From NCBI RefSeq assembly GCF_900187645.1, contig NZ_FYEE01000004.1, forward strand, positions 310,001-374,000: DNA of 64,000 nt. Reading direction: 5' to 3'. Source of the stretch: Pseudomonas sp. Irchel 3E20. GTDB taxonomy: Bacteria; Pseudomonadota; Gammaproteobacteria; Pseudomonadales; Pseudomonadaceae. The position numbers and the translations under genes are program-made. The notes below the pieces were generated by a model that was given only the letters and a program-made list of their open reading frames with translations, did no database searches and was not told the origin of the DNA. Shown in pieces: positions 1-8,623 of the stretch (position 1 is its first letter; each line of letters starts with the position of its first letter).

Positions 1-120
1 CGCGACTTTGGTGAAACCCATGATCTCGAAGATCGGTTCCAGGGTGTTGGGCACAGGCGATGCGAATTCAATGAATTCAAAGCCCATCAGGCCCATTGGG
101 TTTTCGTATAAATCTGCCAT
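1..120 (-). CDS. hppD: 4-hydroxyphenylpyruvate dioxygenase, N-terminal 40 residues (cut by window edge)
   Basis: Reverse-strand translation from the ATG at 120 begins [20 protein letters not shown], the characteristic N-terminus of Pseudomonas HppD, the non-haem Fe(II) enzyme that converts 4-hydroxyphenylpyruvate to homogentisate in tyrosine catabolism. A GAGG ribosome-binding site lies about 8 nt upstream. Only the first 40 codons are in the window, so the catalytic His/His/Glu residues cannot be checked. The gene is read away from the fimbrial locus. The identification rests on the N-terminal motif alone, which is distinctive. Confidence 0.85.
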   Translation of the reverse strand, partial: MADLYENPMGLMGFEFIEFASPVPNTLEPIFEIMGFTKVA

Positions 121-460
121 GGTTGGCGCCTCATCATTATTAGAGTTAACGGAACGTTAGTTGCTCAATAACCGATGGGCGCGGGTGGCGCGCAGGAGAT
201 GCCACGCACGCTGCGGGCAAGAAAATCACCGTAGATCAGTTGGAACCCGAGTAGCTTCATTGTCGACCCACTCTCGTACGGGCGAGGCCTCTGCACAGGA
301 GGCTTTATTATTGTATGCGTAACCCGATTCTACACAGCGTAAATGGCTTTGTCCGCATTCTGTATCAAATCCCTTTCTCTGCCCTAGAGACAAGGGGTTT
401 GTTGCACCTGTAGAGCCCCAGCAGAACCAACGCATCGGGGCACGCCGGGTGTTTACCGCC
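121..460. other. Intergenic region between hppD and the fimbrial locus
   Basis: These 340 bases separate the start of hppD from the stop of the last fimbrial chaperone gene; both are on the minus strand. It must contain the hppD promoter and leader. I see no convincing terminator hairpin for the fimbrial operon, no RNA gene and no credible ORF; the 110-residue reading frame at 226-558 overlaps the chaperone 3' end and looks like chance. Confidence 0.5.
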
Positions 461-1186
461 TTATAGAGTGGCCTCGTGTTGTTGGGTGTTGCCGTAATCG
501 TCCAGGGTGCTAAAGCGCAACTTGACGTTGGGCGGCCATGTGTCGGGCAAGCCATCAAGCGGGAGGGTCGCCGAGGCCCCCGGGGCGATCATCGGCGGGT
601 CTTCATTGCGATACTCCACCCCACCCAGGCTCACGACCACCGAAGACAAGGTGACGTGATAGCTGCCAGGGTTGTGCACCTGCACCACCGTGCCCTCCCC
701 TCGACGCCACTGCAGTTGAGCAGGGGCGTCGCGGGCCTGCCCCTGCAGATCAACGGGGCGCAAAAACAACTTGATGCGGGTGCGGAAGGCAAACTGCAGG
801 CTGCTGGCCTGTTCGTCGGCCTGGGCAGGTTTGGGCCGGATACCCAGCACATTGAGCCAGTACACCGACTCTTTGTCCGTCGGCACCCCTAGCCCTTGCG
901 CTGCCTGGTAAGCCACGCGCAGGGCCGCGCTCTTGCCGGCCTCCATGCGCAGGATCGGCGGGCTGATGGTGAACGGCACATCGCTGTATTCGGCTTGCAC
1001 CTGGGGGTCGCCTTCATCGATCCAGACTTGCACCAGCCGTGGATCCGGGGCTTCGTTTTTCAACTTGAGGGTGACCTCGCGCCGCTCCATGGGGAAGATC
1101 ACCCGGGTGCTGTCGATCACGATTTCCCCCCGGGCACTGCCCACCAGCAACGCCGCCACCCACCCCCAGAGCAAACGGCGCTTCAT
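461..1186 (-). CDS. PapD-like periplasmic fimbrial chaperone, second chaperone of operon B
   Basis: A 241-residue protein with a Sec signal peptide (MKRRLLWGWVAALLVGSARG) followed by a two-domain PapD-type fold. The conserved Arg in the S-T-R motif just after cleavage and the Lys in T-R-I-K-L-F-L-R-P are the subunit-anchoring pair; D-K-E-S-x-x-W-L-N is also present. The open frame runs upstream to 1615, but the ATG at 1186 was chosen because it gives the signal peptide and overlaps the adhesin stop by 4 nt (ATGA), implying translational coupling. It is the last gene of the operon and the positional counterpart of the chaperone at 6758-7492. It probably escorts the adhesin or a subset of subunits to the usher. 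Confidence 0.88.
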   Translation of the reverse strand: MKRRLLWGWVAALLVGSARGEIVIDSTRVIFPMERREVTLKLKNEAPDPRLVQVWIDEGDPQVQAEYSDVPFTISPPILRMEAGKSAALRVAYQAAQGLGVPTDKESVYWLNVLGIRPKPAQADEQASSLQFAFRTRIKLFLRPVDLQGQARDAPAQLQWRRGEGTVVQVHNPGSYHVTLSSVVVSLGGVEYRNEDPPMIAPGASATLPLDGLPDTWPPNVKLRFSTLDDYGNTQQHEATL

Positions 1187-2226
1187 CGGTAGCTCATCGT
1201 GAATGTGACCAGGCCATTGGCGCTGCCAGGCTTGACCACCGCTTCGGTCTGGATGTAGCGCACCGCCAGGGGAATGTTGAATACACCATTTCCGGCAGCG
1301 CCGGCCTGCCACTGATTGGGGTTGCCCTCGGCCGCGGAGTCCGGGCCATAGCGCAGCAGTGTTCCGTTGTGGAGCAATTGCAGGGCGATGCCTTGGGCGG
1401 TGGAGGTTGGGGTCAGGGACAGTTGATCGCCACGGTTGGCGGTGTTGGTCTGGTCGGTCAGGGTCACCCATACGTCCCGGGTCGGTCCTTCGCCGCCGCT
1501 GCATTGCAGTGCAATAGTGTCGCTGGCCGAGCCGGCGACGCTGCCCACCCCGGTAAACTCCCGCGCCGCGACTTTGCCCAGGTTGATCGCTATAGCCGGG
1601 GTGGATACCGAGCACGTGGGTTTGCGCGGAGGGTTAACGATAATGTTGCCGAAGTGGAACTGGTGATGCTGGTAGTAGCCGGCGCTCAGGTGTGCGTAGT
1701 AACGCGACGGTATCGCGCCGCCCTGGATAGGCCCCGTGGCGATGAAGATCACCCGCCCCTCCATTCCCCAGACCGGCAGCCCCGGCCTCTCGGGCCCGCG
1801 CAGAATGGTCACCCCGGTAGTAACACGTTTCATAGGCCCCATGTCGCGATCCTTAGCCATCATCACAAAGCCAACGCCGGGCAAGCCCGTTGCATAGACC
1901 GGCAAGGCCAGGCCGGAATGACCGAACTCCAAGCCTGTCCATGGTGTGTTGGCCGGCATGCCCATATGCGAGTAACGGTCAATCACAACGGTGGGGTCGT
2001 AAGTGCAGCGCAAGCCGTTGGGGGCGTTGATGACATAACCGTCGGGCTCGCCAATCGGGCGCCCCACAACCGGGTTGGCCGGCACGCTGATTGGCGGCAC
2101 CGACAGTACGGTTGGCGGGTTTCCGTCACAGCTAATGCCCAAGCCGTGGGCCACAGGGATGTTCAAGACGGCGCAGGCGAACAGCCCTGCTGCGCCCAGG
2201 AGTGTTTTCGCAGTGCACTGCTTCAT
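1183..2226 (-). CDS. FimH-like two-domain fimbrial tip adhesin, operon B
   Basis: A 347-residue protein with a signal peptide (M-K-Q-C-T-A-K, cleavage near V-A-H-G). Residues about 30-210 form a lectin-like N-terminal region; the segment from P-R-K-P-T-C-S-V-S-T-P to the end is a pilin domain closing with F-T-M-S-Y-R, the C-terminal strand normally donated to the chaperone or usher. The start at 2226 overlaps the usher stop by 4 nt. The pilin half is clearly similar to the protein at 7507-8535 (R-K-P-T-C-S/T-V-S-T-P, L-T-D-Q, L-L-R-Y-G-P-D-S-A). The N-terminal halves share a scaffold but differ in loops, as expected if the two operons bind different ligands; the receptor cannot be read from sequence. 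Confidence 0.82.
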   Translation of the reverse strand: MKQCTAKTLLGAAGLFACAVLNIPVAHGLGISCDGNPPTVLSVPPISVPANPVVGRPIGEPDGYVINAPNGLRCTYDPTVVIDRYSHMGMPANTPWTGLEFGHSGLALPVYATGLPGVGFVMMAKDRDMGPMKRVTTGVTILRGPERPGLPVWGMEGRVIFIATGPIQGGAIPSRYYAHLSAGYYQHHQFHFGNIIVNPPRKPTCSVSTPAIAINLGKVAAREFTGVGSVAGSASDTIALQCSGGEGPTRDVWVTLTDQTNTANRGDQLSLTPTSTAQGIALQLLHNGTLLRYGPDSAAEGNPNQWQAGAAGNGVFNIPLAVRYIQTEAVVKPGSANGLVTFTMSYR

Positions 2227-4913
2227 CGGGTACTCACTTCTTGACGTACGGGCGTGGAGACACAACGGCTGTGCAGCAGGTCGGCGCTCTGCTGCCGTTG
2301 CCCGCGCGGTTGCAGCGGCAGTTGATAGTGGATGTAGCAGCGGCCATCGGCGCCGTCCCTCCATTTCACGGTGAGGGTGCCCTGCTCGGCGATCCCCCGC
2401 ACAAACGCCTTGCTGGCCTGGCCGATCACCCCCACTTCAGTGCCCTGTTCATTGAACACCTGGGCGGCAAATGGCAGGGGTTGGCCGTTTTCCTGCGCGG
2501 CCTTGACCACCACGGCGCGGCCGCTGACTGTCTCGAACTTGAGCAACGCCACCGCGCCCAAGGTCGGCACCACGGTTTGGGTCGCTTCCTTGAGTTCCAC
2601 ATCCTGGGCCGTGCCATGGGGGTCGATGCCCACATTGTTGGTCTGATAGGCCCGCAGGGATGACACCACCGCATAGCCAGCCTTGTTCACCTTGACGTTG
2701 TAGCTATTGCTCAACAACGCCCCTTCGGCGTTGGGCACATGCACCAGGGCCGAAGCTTCGCCCAGGTATTGAGAGAAGGTCAGGCCCCCCGCGTGGGCAA
2801 TCAGCCCACCGTTGGCGCTAAAGGACACCTGGCTGTCGTCGTTGGCATGGCTGTAGCCAGCGCGCATGTTGGCCATGCCGCCGTTGTAGTTGCCATACGC
2901 ATTGAAGTTGCCCTGGGGGTTGCCGGCGCCCGTGGCCCGGCTGCCCGAGAGGCCGTAGCTGAGGGACGCCTCGTCATCGAGGATTCCGTCGATGCCCACT
3001 TGCTCTTGCAGGGTGCTGCCCGTTTGCCCGGTATTGCGTACCAGGGTGGTGCTGATGTTCGGAGCGCGCACACCGCCGCCCAGAGGCATGGACAGGGTCA
3101 ACATCAATCGGTTGTCGACCCTGCCGAGAGCGCTGGTGCGGCTGAAGAAAACGTCATCACTCAATTGTTGTTGGCTGGGCTCGCCACTGTCTTCGACGCG
3201 CGAGCGTTGGGCCGAGAGGTTCCAATTGATGCGGCGCCAGGCTGCGCCGTAGCTAATGCTGTAGGACGTTTCGCGACCCTGCTGGCGGCCCCAGTAATCG
3301 GACGAACTGGCATAGAAACTCAGCGAACCACTGCCGACTTTCTGGCTAACCGTCAGGTCGATACGGCTTTTGCGCCGGGCATAGGTGTCGATATCCCTGC
3401 CCAGGCTGTTCAACTGCCGCACGCTGACCGCGTCGCTCAGGCTCAAGTAGCCCGGCGTGGAGAAACGGTAGGCACCCAGCACGAAATTGGTCCCCGACTG
3501 GGGCAGGTTCTTGTTGTAGCTGATACCCAGGTTGCGCCCCGACACCACGCCATCGCCATACCCCGGTACTTGGGTGCGCGAATCGGTGGCATCGAGGGAA
3601 AACGCCCCCAGCGGCGTGTTCACCGCCACGCCCACCTTGCCCTGCAGGTAACCCTCGGAATAGGTGGTGCCGCCATACAGTGTCAGGTCATCGAGCAGGC
3701 CATATTGCAACGTGCCCTGGAAGGTGATCGGGTTAGCGCCCTTGAAACCGCTCTGGCGTACCTGGCCGAAGGTGGCGCTGTAGCGGCTGGTACCGGAGCG
3801 CAGCAACTGCGGCGCCACCGAGTAAGGAATGATGTTGCTGGTGATGCGCCCGTTGGCCTCGGTGACACGGACGGTCAGGTCACCGCCATACCCGGTCGGG
3901 AACAGGTCGTCGATTACAAAGGGGCCAGGGGCCACTGTGGTTTCGTAAATGGTGTAGCCATTCTGGCTGACGGTCACGGTGGCATTGCTGTCGGCGACAC
4001 CGCGTACCACCGGCGCATAGCCCTGCTGCGACTGCGGCAACATGCGATCGTCGGTGGCCAGGCTGATACCGCGCATCCGCGTGCTTTCCAGCACCTGGCC
4101 GCTGCTGAAACTGTCGCCGATGGTCAGGCGCGACTGCCAGGTATTGAAGTTGCGTTGCAGGTAAGTGGCCGTGTTCTGGTAGGTCTGTATGCCGGTTTTC
4201 GAGTTCCAGGCCTGCGCGCCCTGGTGGCGCAAGCGCCAGCTGCCCAGGTTCAGGCCGCTGTTGACCCCCAGATAGGCCCGGTCGTCACCCTCACCGCGGG
4301 TGGCGCTGGAGGCGGCGAAGTGATAACTCGCCAGCCCCGCATCAATGCCGTCATCCCACAGCGAGGGATCGACATAACCGCGTACCGAACTCTTCATGTA
4401 CACCTGGGGCACGCTGAGGGACAACTCCAGAGCTCCGGCGTCGAAGTTGGCGACGGCTTGGGGGATCCATTGGCCAATATCCCCGCACATCGCAGTGGGT
4501 GCCGGGGCGGCTGGGGGCTGGGCATTGTCTTTGGGCTTTTCGGCGTCGATCTTTTCCTCGGAGATGCCCAGGCGCGTGAGCAGCGCCCAATCCAGGCACG
4601 GCACAGCGCCGGTTTCGCCGGGCAATCTGCTAAACGGCAACTCATGGCGCCCGGCCTGATGGCCATTGACCAGGATATCGATGCGGTACTTACCCGGGCT
4701 CAGGTTATTACCCTGGTTGAACCGGGTAATGTCTACCGCTGAGGCAACACCACTGCTAAAGGCGTCCAGGTCGAACAGCAAAGGCGCCGCCAGCGCATCG
4801 GTGCGGGCGAAGGCGGCACACATCAAACCGCCGGTCATGACACCGGCCAGGCGCAAGGTCGACGGGCCCAAATGGCGGCCCGCCCGTATAGGTCGTTGAA
4901 ATGGCATAGTCAT
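2223..4913 (-). CDS. Outer-membrane fimbrial usher, operon B
   Basis: An 896-residue FimD/PapC-family usher that secretes and assembles chaperone-bound subunits at the outer membrane. After a signal sequence (cleavage near D-A-L-A-A) comes the N-terminal periplasmic domain starting F-D-L-D-A-F, then the 24-stranded barrel with the plug segment (P-V-V-R-G-V-A-D-S-N-A-T-V and G-P-F-V-I-D-D-L) and the C-terminal domains with G-R-A-V-V-V-K. Length is normal for the family. It starts 50 nt after the chaperone stop and overlaps the adhesin start. An alternative start is the ATG at 4907. It is closely similar along its whole length to the usher at 8624-11275. Confidence 0.93.
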   Translation of the reverse strand: MTMPFQRPIRAGRHLGPSTLRLAGVMTGGLMCAAFARTDALAAPLLFDLDAFSSGVASAVDITRFNQGNNLSPGKYRIDILVNGHQAGRHELPFSRLPGETGAVPCLDWALLTRLGISEEKIDAEKPKDNAQPPAAPAPTAMCGDIGQWIPQAVANFDAGALELSLSVPQVYMKSSVRGYVDPSLWDDGIDAGLASYHFAASSATRGEGDDRAYLGVNSGLNLGSWRLRHQGAQAWNSKTGIQTYQNTATYLQRNFNTWQSRLTIGDSFSSGQVLESTRMRGISLATDDRMLPQSQQGYAPVVRGVADSNATVTVSQNGYTIYETTVAPGPFVIDDLFPTGYGGDLTVRVTEANGRITSNIIPYSVAPQLLRSGTSRYSATFGQVRQSGFKGANPITFQGTLQYGLLDDLTLYGGTTYSEGYLQGKVGVAVNTPLGAFSLDATDSRTQVPGYGDGVVSGRNLGISYNKNLPQSGTNFVLGAYRFSTPGYLSLSDAVSVRQLNSLGRDIDTYARRKSRIDLTVSQKVGSGSLSFYASSSDYWGRQQGRETSYSISYGAAWRRINWNLSAQRSRVEDSGEPSQQQLSDDVFFSRTSALGRVDNRLMLTLSMPLGGGVRAPNISTTLVRNTGQTGSTLQEQVGIDGILDDEASLSYGLSGSRATGAGNPQGNFNAYGNYNGGMANMRAGYSHANDDSQVSFSANGGLIAHAGGLTFSQYLGEASALVHVPNAEGALLSNSYNVKVNKAGYAVVSSLRAYQTNNVGIDPHGTAQDVELKEATQTVVPTLGAVALLKFETVSGRAVVVKAAQENGQPLPFAAQVFNEQGTEVGVIGQASKAFVRGIAEQGTLTVKWRDGADGRCYIHYQLPLQPRGQRQQSADLLHSRCVSTPVRQEVSTR

Positions 4914-4963
4914 GGCTTCAGCTAACGCGTAAAGAGTCGACCCCTGTGGCTAGATGGGGCGCA

Positions 4964-5752
4964 TCAGGGGTTCAGGGGGGCCTGCTGCATGGCAGAGAAC
5001 CCACCAAAATCGTCGATGTACTTGAACTGCACCCGCGCCTGGGCAGGTGGCGCACCTAATGCACTGGTCAGGGCAAATTCCAGGCTGGTGAAGGGAGCGA
5101 CCATGCCCTGCTGGGCGGTCTGGATTACCTTGGCGCCCTCGTGGGTGCCAAGCGCCACGGCCACTTCATTGAAACTCACGTGGTACGCCGACGGGTTGTG
5201 CACTTTCAGTGTCGAGCCCTGCACACTCCAGCGCAGTTGCGCGGGGGCTTCTTCGGGCTTGCCCGGCAGGCTCTGAGGCCGGAAGAACACCTTGGTGCGG
5301 ATGCGAAAAGCGAAACGCAGATGGTTGAGGTTGTCCTCCTCGTCTTGCGCGGCCCCTGGAGGTGGCGATACAAGCGGCGGTACTTCCAGCACGTTCAGCC
5401 AGAACACCGACTCCTTGTCCTTGGGTAATGGTTCACGTGTGTAAGCCAGGCGCATGGCCTGGCTCTTGCCAGGATCAACGCGAAAAACCGGTGGAGTGAG
5501 GCTGAACGGCACGTCGCTTTGCTCAGCGGTCACGCTGGCATCACCGGCATCGAGCCACGCCTGCACCAGACGCGGTGCGTGTTTGTCATCGTTCGTCACG
5601 CGTACGGTGATCTCGCGTCGCTGTTCGGGATAAACCTGGCGGGTCCCACTGATAATCACGCCCGCCTGGGCAGGCAGCAGAGGCGCGCCAATAGCCAGGC
5701 CCAGTGCGGCGTAAACCAGGCAACGGGGCAAACGGCTGGAAAAACGAAACAT
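4964..5752 (-). CDS. PapD-like periplasmic fimbrial chaperone, first chaperone of operon B
   Basis: A 262-residue chaperone with a signal peptide beginning MFRFSSRLPR and the mature start G-V-I-I-S-G-T-R. The anchoring Arg (G-T-R-Q-V-Y-P) and Lys (T-K-V-F-F-R-P) are present, as is D-K-E-S-V-F-W-L-N-V-L-E-V-P-P. The ATG at 5752 was chosen over in-frame upstream codons (up to 5815) because it places the signal peptide at the N-terminus. It lies between pilin and usher, the usual place for the main subunit chaperone, and resembles the protein at 11369-12154 more than the other chaperone of its own operon. Confidence 0.9.
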   Translation of the reverse strand: MFRFSSRLPRCLVYAALGLAIGAPLLPAQAGVIISGTRQVYPEQRREITVRVTNDDKHAPRLVQAWLDAGDASVTAEQSDVPFSLTPPVFRVDPGKSQAMRLAYTREPLPKDKESVFWLNVLEVPPLVSPPPGAAQDEEDNLNHLRFAFRIRTKVFFRPQSLPGKPEEAPAQLRWSVQGSTLKVHNPSAYHVSFNEVAVALGTHEGAKVIQTAQQGMVAPFTSLEFALTSALGAPPAQARVQFKYIDDFGGFSAMQQAPLNP

Positions 5753-5777
5753 GTTCACTTCCCTCAACATCAAGGCT

Positions 5778-5833
5778 GCGCCCGGCCGGTTGGGGCGGGC
5801 GCCTGCTTGGAACAAACGAATCCGGGGGATTCG
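5778..5833 (-). promoter_or_regulatory. Two intercistronic hairpins after the operon B pilin gene
   Basis: Directly after the pilin stop there is a 7-bp stem (CGAATCC/GGATTCG, 3-nt loop, 5817-5833) and then another 7-bp stem (GCGCCCG/CGGGCGC, 11-nt loop, 5778-5802). Neither has a long T run. In fimbrial operons a hairpin behind the major pilin gene commonly stabilises the pilin message or attenuates downstream genes, so pilin exceeds usher. A similar hairpin is at the same place in operon A. Confidence 0.55.
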
Positions 5834-5834
5834 A

Positions 5835-6398
5835 TCAGGGGAAGGTCACGGAGTACTGCACGGCGGTGCTGACAATACCGGCGCCGGCAGCGCCACCGGT
5901 GGCGATGTACTGGGCAGCAAATGGCAAGGTTGCCAGGCCAGCGTTGACCGTCGCCGTCGTGGAGTTCTGGCCGGTCCGCAGGTCCATTGGGGTTTTGGTG
6001 GCTTCATCGACGATCTGCACTTCGACGTTGGCCGCAGGCGACGTCGCAGCGGTATTGCGCAAGTTGCCGGTGGCCGGGTTGATGGCCGGGCTGGTGGTTT
6101 CATACATCACCGCGACGATGGTGCCATCCGGGCAGGTGGCCGAGCCGCCGACGTAGATGAAATAAGGCTTGGCGCCTGCGGTCACGCCGTCGGCCGCCAG
6201 GGAGCTGGTCTGAACCTTGTTCAGCACCACCGGGAAGTTGGCGCCGCTACCCGGCGCGCCTCCGGTGCCGCCGCTGATGGTGCAGGTGGTGCCACCAATC
6301 TCCCCAGTGATGGTGATGGTTCCGTCTGCGGCAAACGCGGAGGTTGCAGCAAGACTGGAAGCGGCCAGCAAGGCAATGGCCTGTACGCACTTTTTCAT
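5835..6398 (-). CDS. Major fimbrial subunit (pilin), operon B
   Basis: A 187-residue type 1-like pilin. The signal peptide (M-K-K-C-V-Q-A-I-A-L-L-A-A-S-S, cleavage near A-F-A-A) is followed by a Gly-rich N-terminal extension that acts as donor strand, two Cys residues of the immunoglobulin-like fold (in T-T-C-T-I-S and A-T-C-P-D-G) and a C-terminal Y-S-V-T-F-P strand. The ATG at 6398 follows an A/G-rich leader (AGAGAAATTC); the extra ten codons upstream are not signal-like. It is first in its operon and is homologous throughout to the pilin at 12254-12820. Confidence 0.9.
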   Translation of the reverse strand: MKKCVQAIALLAASSLAATSAFAADGTITITGEIGGTTCTISGGTGGAPGSGANFPVVLNKVQTSSLAADGVTAGAKPYFIYVGGSATCPDGTIVAVMYETTSPAINPATGNLRNTAATSPAANVEVQIVDEATKTPMDLRTGQNSTTATVNAGLATLPFAAQYIATGGAAGAGIVSTAVQYSVTFP

Positions 6399-6757
6399 AA
6401 ATGAATTTCTCTCATGGTTAGGTATCACGCTTTATCGCTGTGCAATCAACGGACAAGGCTGGCTCATCCCGTCAGAGTCAGGCCCAAGGGCGTGAACCTC
6501 ACGGTAGGGCACACGTCGCCAGGCAGTGGAAATCCATCTCCGGGGTGCGCGCCAAAGCAACCCCGACTTTTCCAACAGTGCCCGTTAAATAAGGAGCATT
6601 AGCCCCTTGGCGATGGCGCGCACTTTGCCAAAGTGCACATTTTCTAACCACTGACCGAACGGATAGGCGGTCGCAATCAGGAAAGAAAATGTTCAGATTG
6701 CGCCACTGGCAAAACGAGATCAGGGGCGCAAAACAGGCGAAGCAACATGAGATATGT
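6399..6757 (-). promoter_or_regulatory. Inter-operon region expected to carry the operon B promoter
   Basis: About 360 bases between the last gene of operon A (stop at 6758) and the first gene of operon B (start at 6398), both on the minus strand. Its size and place make it the likely promoter and leader of operon B. I see no strong intrinsic terminator for operon A, so some read-through is possible. The 97-residue frame at 6499-6792 overlaps the chaperone end and lacks family features. No promoter boxes are assigned with confidence. Confidence 0.45.
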
Positions 6758-7492
6758 TCATAGATCCAGGCGATGATGCTGGGTTGCACCATGGTCGTCG
6801 ATGCTGCTGAAACTCAGCCTGGCCGTGCCCTTGGCCTTGAGCGCTGCGCCCGAAAGAGGAATGCGCAGTACCTGCCCAGGGCCGACCATCGGCGGGTCGG
6901 CGGCGGTGTAGGCGCTGTCGGTCATCAACGACAGCCGAGACAGGGTCACGTGGTAAGCCGTCGGGTTGTACACCTCCAACTCTGCCCGGCCCGGGTCGGG
7001 CAAACGCCATTGCAGCGCGGCCGGCGCCTCTTCCACCTTCCCGGGTAACCCGGGCGGGCGCACAAACAGCTTGATCCGGGTGCGAAAGGCAAAGCTCACC
7101 GAGCCTGCCTGGGCATGCTGGGCCTGCGGCCCAACACTCAACACATTCACCCAGAACACCGACTCCTGATGAACCGGCAATGCCTGCTCCTGGGGAACCC
7201 AGGCAATGCGTAACGCGGTGCTTTTTCCACCTTCGATCCGCAGAACCGGCGGCACGACCGTAAAAGGTGCTTCGGCCTGCCCCGGGCCTGCCTGTGGGTC
7301 ACCCCGGTCAATCCAGGCCTGCACCAGGCGCGGACCGCGTGCGGTGTTACTCAGTGCCAGGGTGATATCGCGGTTCTCGGTGTGGTAGACGGCCCGGGTG
7401 TGCCCCAGCACTATTTCGGCGCAGGCCGAAGCGGCGTGGAAACTGGCTGCCAGGCCCACCACCGGCAGCCACAGGCGCCTTGATCGACTCAT
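6758..7492 (-). CDS. PapD-like periplasmic fimbrial chaperone, second chaperone of operon A
   Basis: A 244-residue chaperone with a signal peptide starting MSRSRRLWLPVVGLAASFHA and mature start E-I-V-L-G-H-T-R. The anchoring Arg and the Lys of T-R-I-K-L-F-V-R-P are conserved; the D-K-E-S motif of the other three chaperones reads H-Q-E-S here. The start at 7492 was chosen for the signal peptide; the open frame continues to 7636 inside the adhesin gene. The adhesin stop is 14 nt upstream. It is the positional partner of the chaperone at 461-1186. Confidence 0.88.
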   Translation of the reverse strand: MSRSRRLWLPVVGLAASFHAASACAEIVLGHTRAVYHTENRDITLALSNTARGPRLVQAWIDRGDPQAGPGQAEAPFTVVPPVLRIEGGKSTALRIAWVPQEQALPVHQESVFWVNVLSVGPQAQHAQAGSVSFAFRTRIKLFVRPPGLPGKVEEAPAALQWRLPDPGRAELEVYNPTAYHVTLSRLSLMTDSAYTAADPPMVGPGQVLRIPLSGAALKAKGTARLSFSSIDDHGATQHHRLDL

Positions 7493-7506
7493 GAACGCGG
7501 GCACAG

Positions 7507-8535
7507 TCAGCGGTAACTCAGGGTGAAGGTCGCCACCCCATTGGCCTTGCCCGGGATAATGCGGGTGTCCGTTTGCACGTACCGCGCGGTCAGGGGAATG
7601 CGGAAAACGCCGTTGCCCGTGCTGCCAGCCAGCCATTGGTTAGGATTGCCGATAGCCGACGAGTCCGGGCCATAGCGCACCAGTGTCGTGCCATGCAGCA
7701 GTTGAAGGGCCACGCCTTGCGCCGTCGAAGTATTACTCAGGGACAGCACGTCGCTGCGGTTGGCCGGTTGGCTCTGGTCCGTGAGGGTAATCAGGACGTC
7801 GGTCTTCGAGCCTGTGCCTGCCGCGCAGTCGAGTGCAATTGATTCGGTAACAGACCCCGCCGTACTGCCCGGGCCCTGGAAGTCATGGGTGGCGATAGTG
7901 CCCAGGGCCATGTTCACCCCGGGGGTCGAAACCGTGCAGGTCGGTTTTCTCGGTGGGTGGATAACGGTCGCATTGAAGTTGATGGCATGGTAGCCGGGGC
8001 TATTGATGTCGGACTTGTCGAGCGTGAAGCGGCCCACATTGAACCCATTGATTGTCCCGCCCGTCACCGGCCCCGTGGCCACCAGAAAGACGCGCCCGTG
8101 AACGCCCCAATAGCGGATTTCGTCGGGTGTGCCATAGAGGCCGACGTTCTCCAGGCCAATGGCACGCAATGGGCGATTGGGGTCTTGCGCCATCATGGCA
8201 AAGCCCACGCCCGGCACGTTAGTGGCGAACACCGGCATCGTCAGGCCCATGGCGCTGAAGGTCAGTGCGGTGGGCTGGCTGTTAACCACCCGCGCCCAAG
8301 ACGTGTGGAACTCTCGATGCCCGTAGTAGTAACAAATCAACCCGGCATCGGCACCAAAGAAGTACCCGTCAGCATTCCCAATCACCTCCCCCACGACGGG
8401 CGGGGCAGCCAGGGTGACGGGAGGAATACTGATATGGGCCGCTGGCTGCGGCGTGCACTTGCCATAACCATAAGTCTCTTGGGCCATCAGGCACCCACCC
8501 AGTAAAAATCCGCAGAAATAACGATAATCAAACAC
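7507..8535 (-). CDS. FimH-like fimbrial tip adhesin, operon A (GTG start)
   Basis: A 342-residue protein with an N-terminal hydrophobic signal (F-C-G-F-L-L-G-G-C-L), a divergent N-terminal binding region and a C-terminal pilin domain from P-R-K-P-T-C-T-V-S-T-P to F-T-L-S-Y-R. The start is GTG at 8535; no in-frame ATG precedes it and the first internal ATG would cut the signal peptide. A GAAAAGG-like ribosome-binding site lies upstream. It is homologous to the adhesin at 1183-2226, with higher conservation in the pilin half. Unlike operon B it is separated from the usher stop by 88 nt. Confidence 0.82.
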   Translation of the reverse strand: MFDYRYFCGFLLGGCLMAQETYGYGKCTPQPAAHISIPPVTLAAPPVVGEVIGNADGYFFGADAGLICYYYGHREFHTSWARVVNSQPTALTFSAMGLTMPVFATNVPGVGFAMMAQDPNRPLRAIGLENVGLYGTPDEIRYWGVHGRVFLVATGPVTGGTINGFNVGRFTLDKSDINSPGYHAINFNATVIHPPRKPTCTVSTPGVNMALGTIATHDFQGPGSTAGSVTESIALDCAAGTGSKTDVLITLTDQSQPANRSDVLSLSNTSTAQGVALQLLHGTTLVRYGPDSSAIGNPNQWLAGSTGNGVFRIPLTARYVQTDTRIIPGKANGVATFTLSYR

Positions 8536-8623
8536 GTGCGTACCTTTTCAATTCATAACGAGTCGAGCGCCCGCCACCGACCAGCAGGCAGGCCCCGTAT
8601 CTTTCACAGTCCGATGGCGCCGG

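Noticed and set aside
226..558. A 110-codon minus-strand frame between hppD and the chaperone
   Set aside because: No ribosome-binding site, atypical composition, and it overlaps the 3' end of a real chaperone gene.
2739..4742. A 667-codon plus-strand open frame opposite the operon B usher
   Set aside because: It is antisense to a well-supported usher, has low-complexity Ala/Gly/Gln/Arg composition typical of GC-rich shadow frames, and has no family motif.
6499..6792. A 97-codon minus-strand frame in the inter-operon region
   Set aside because: It overlaps the chaperone end, covers the likely promoter region and has no protein-like features.
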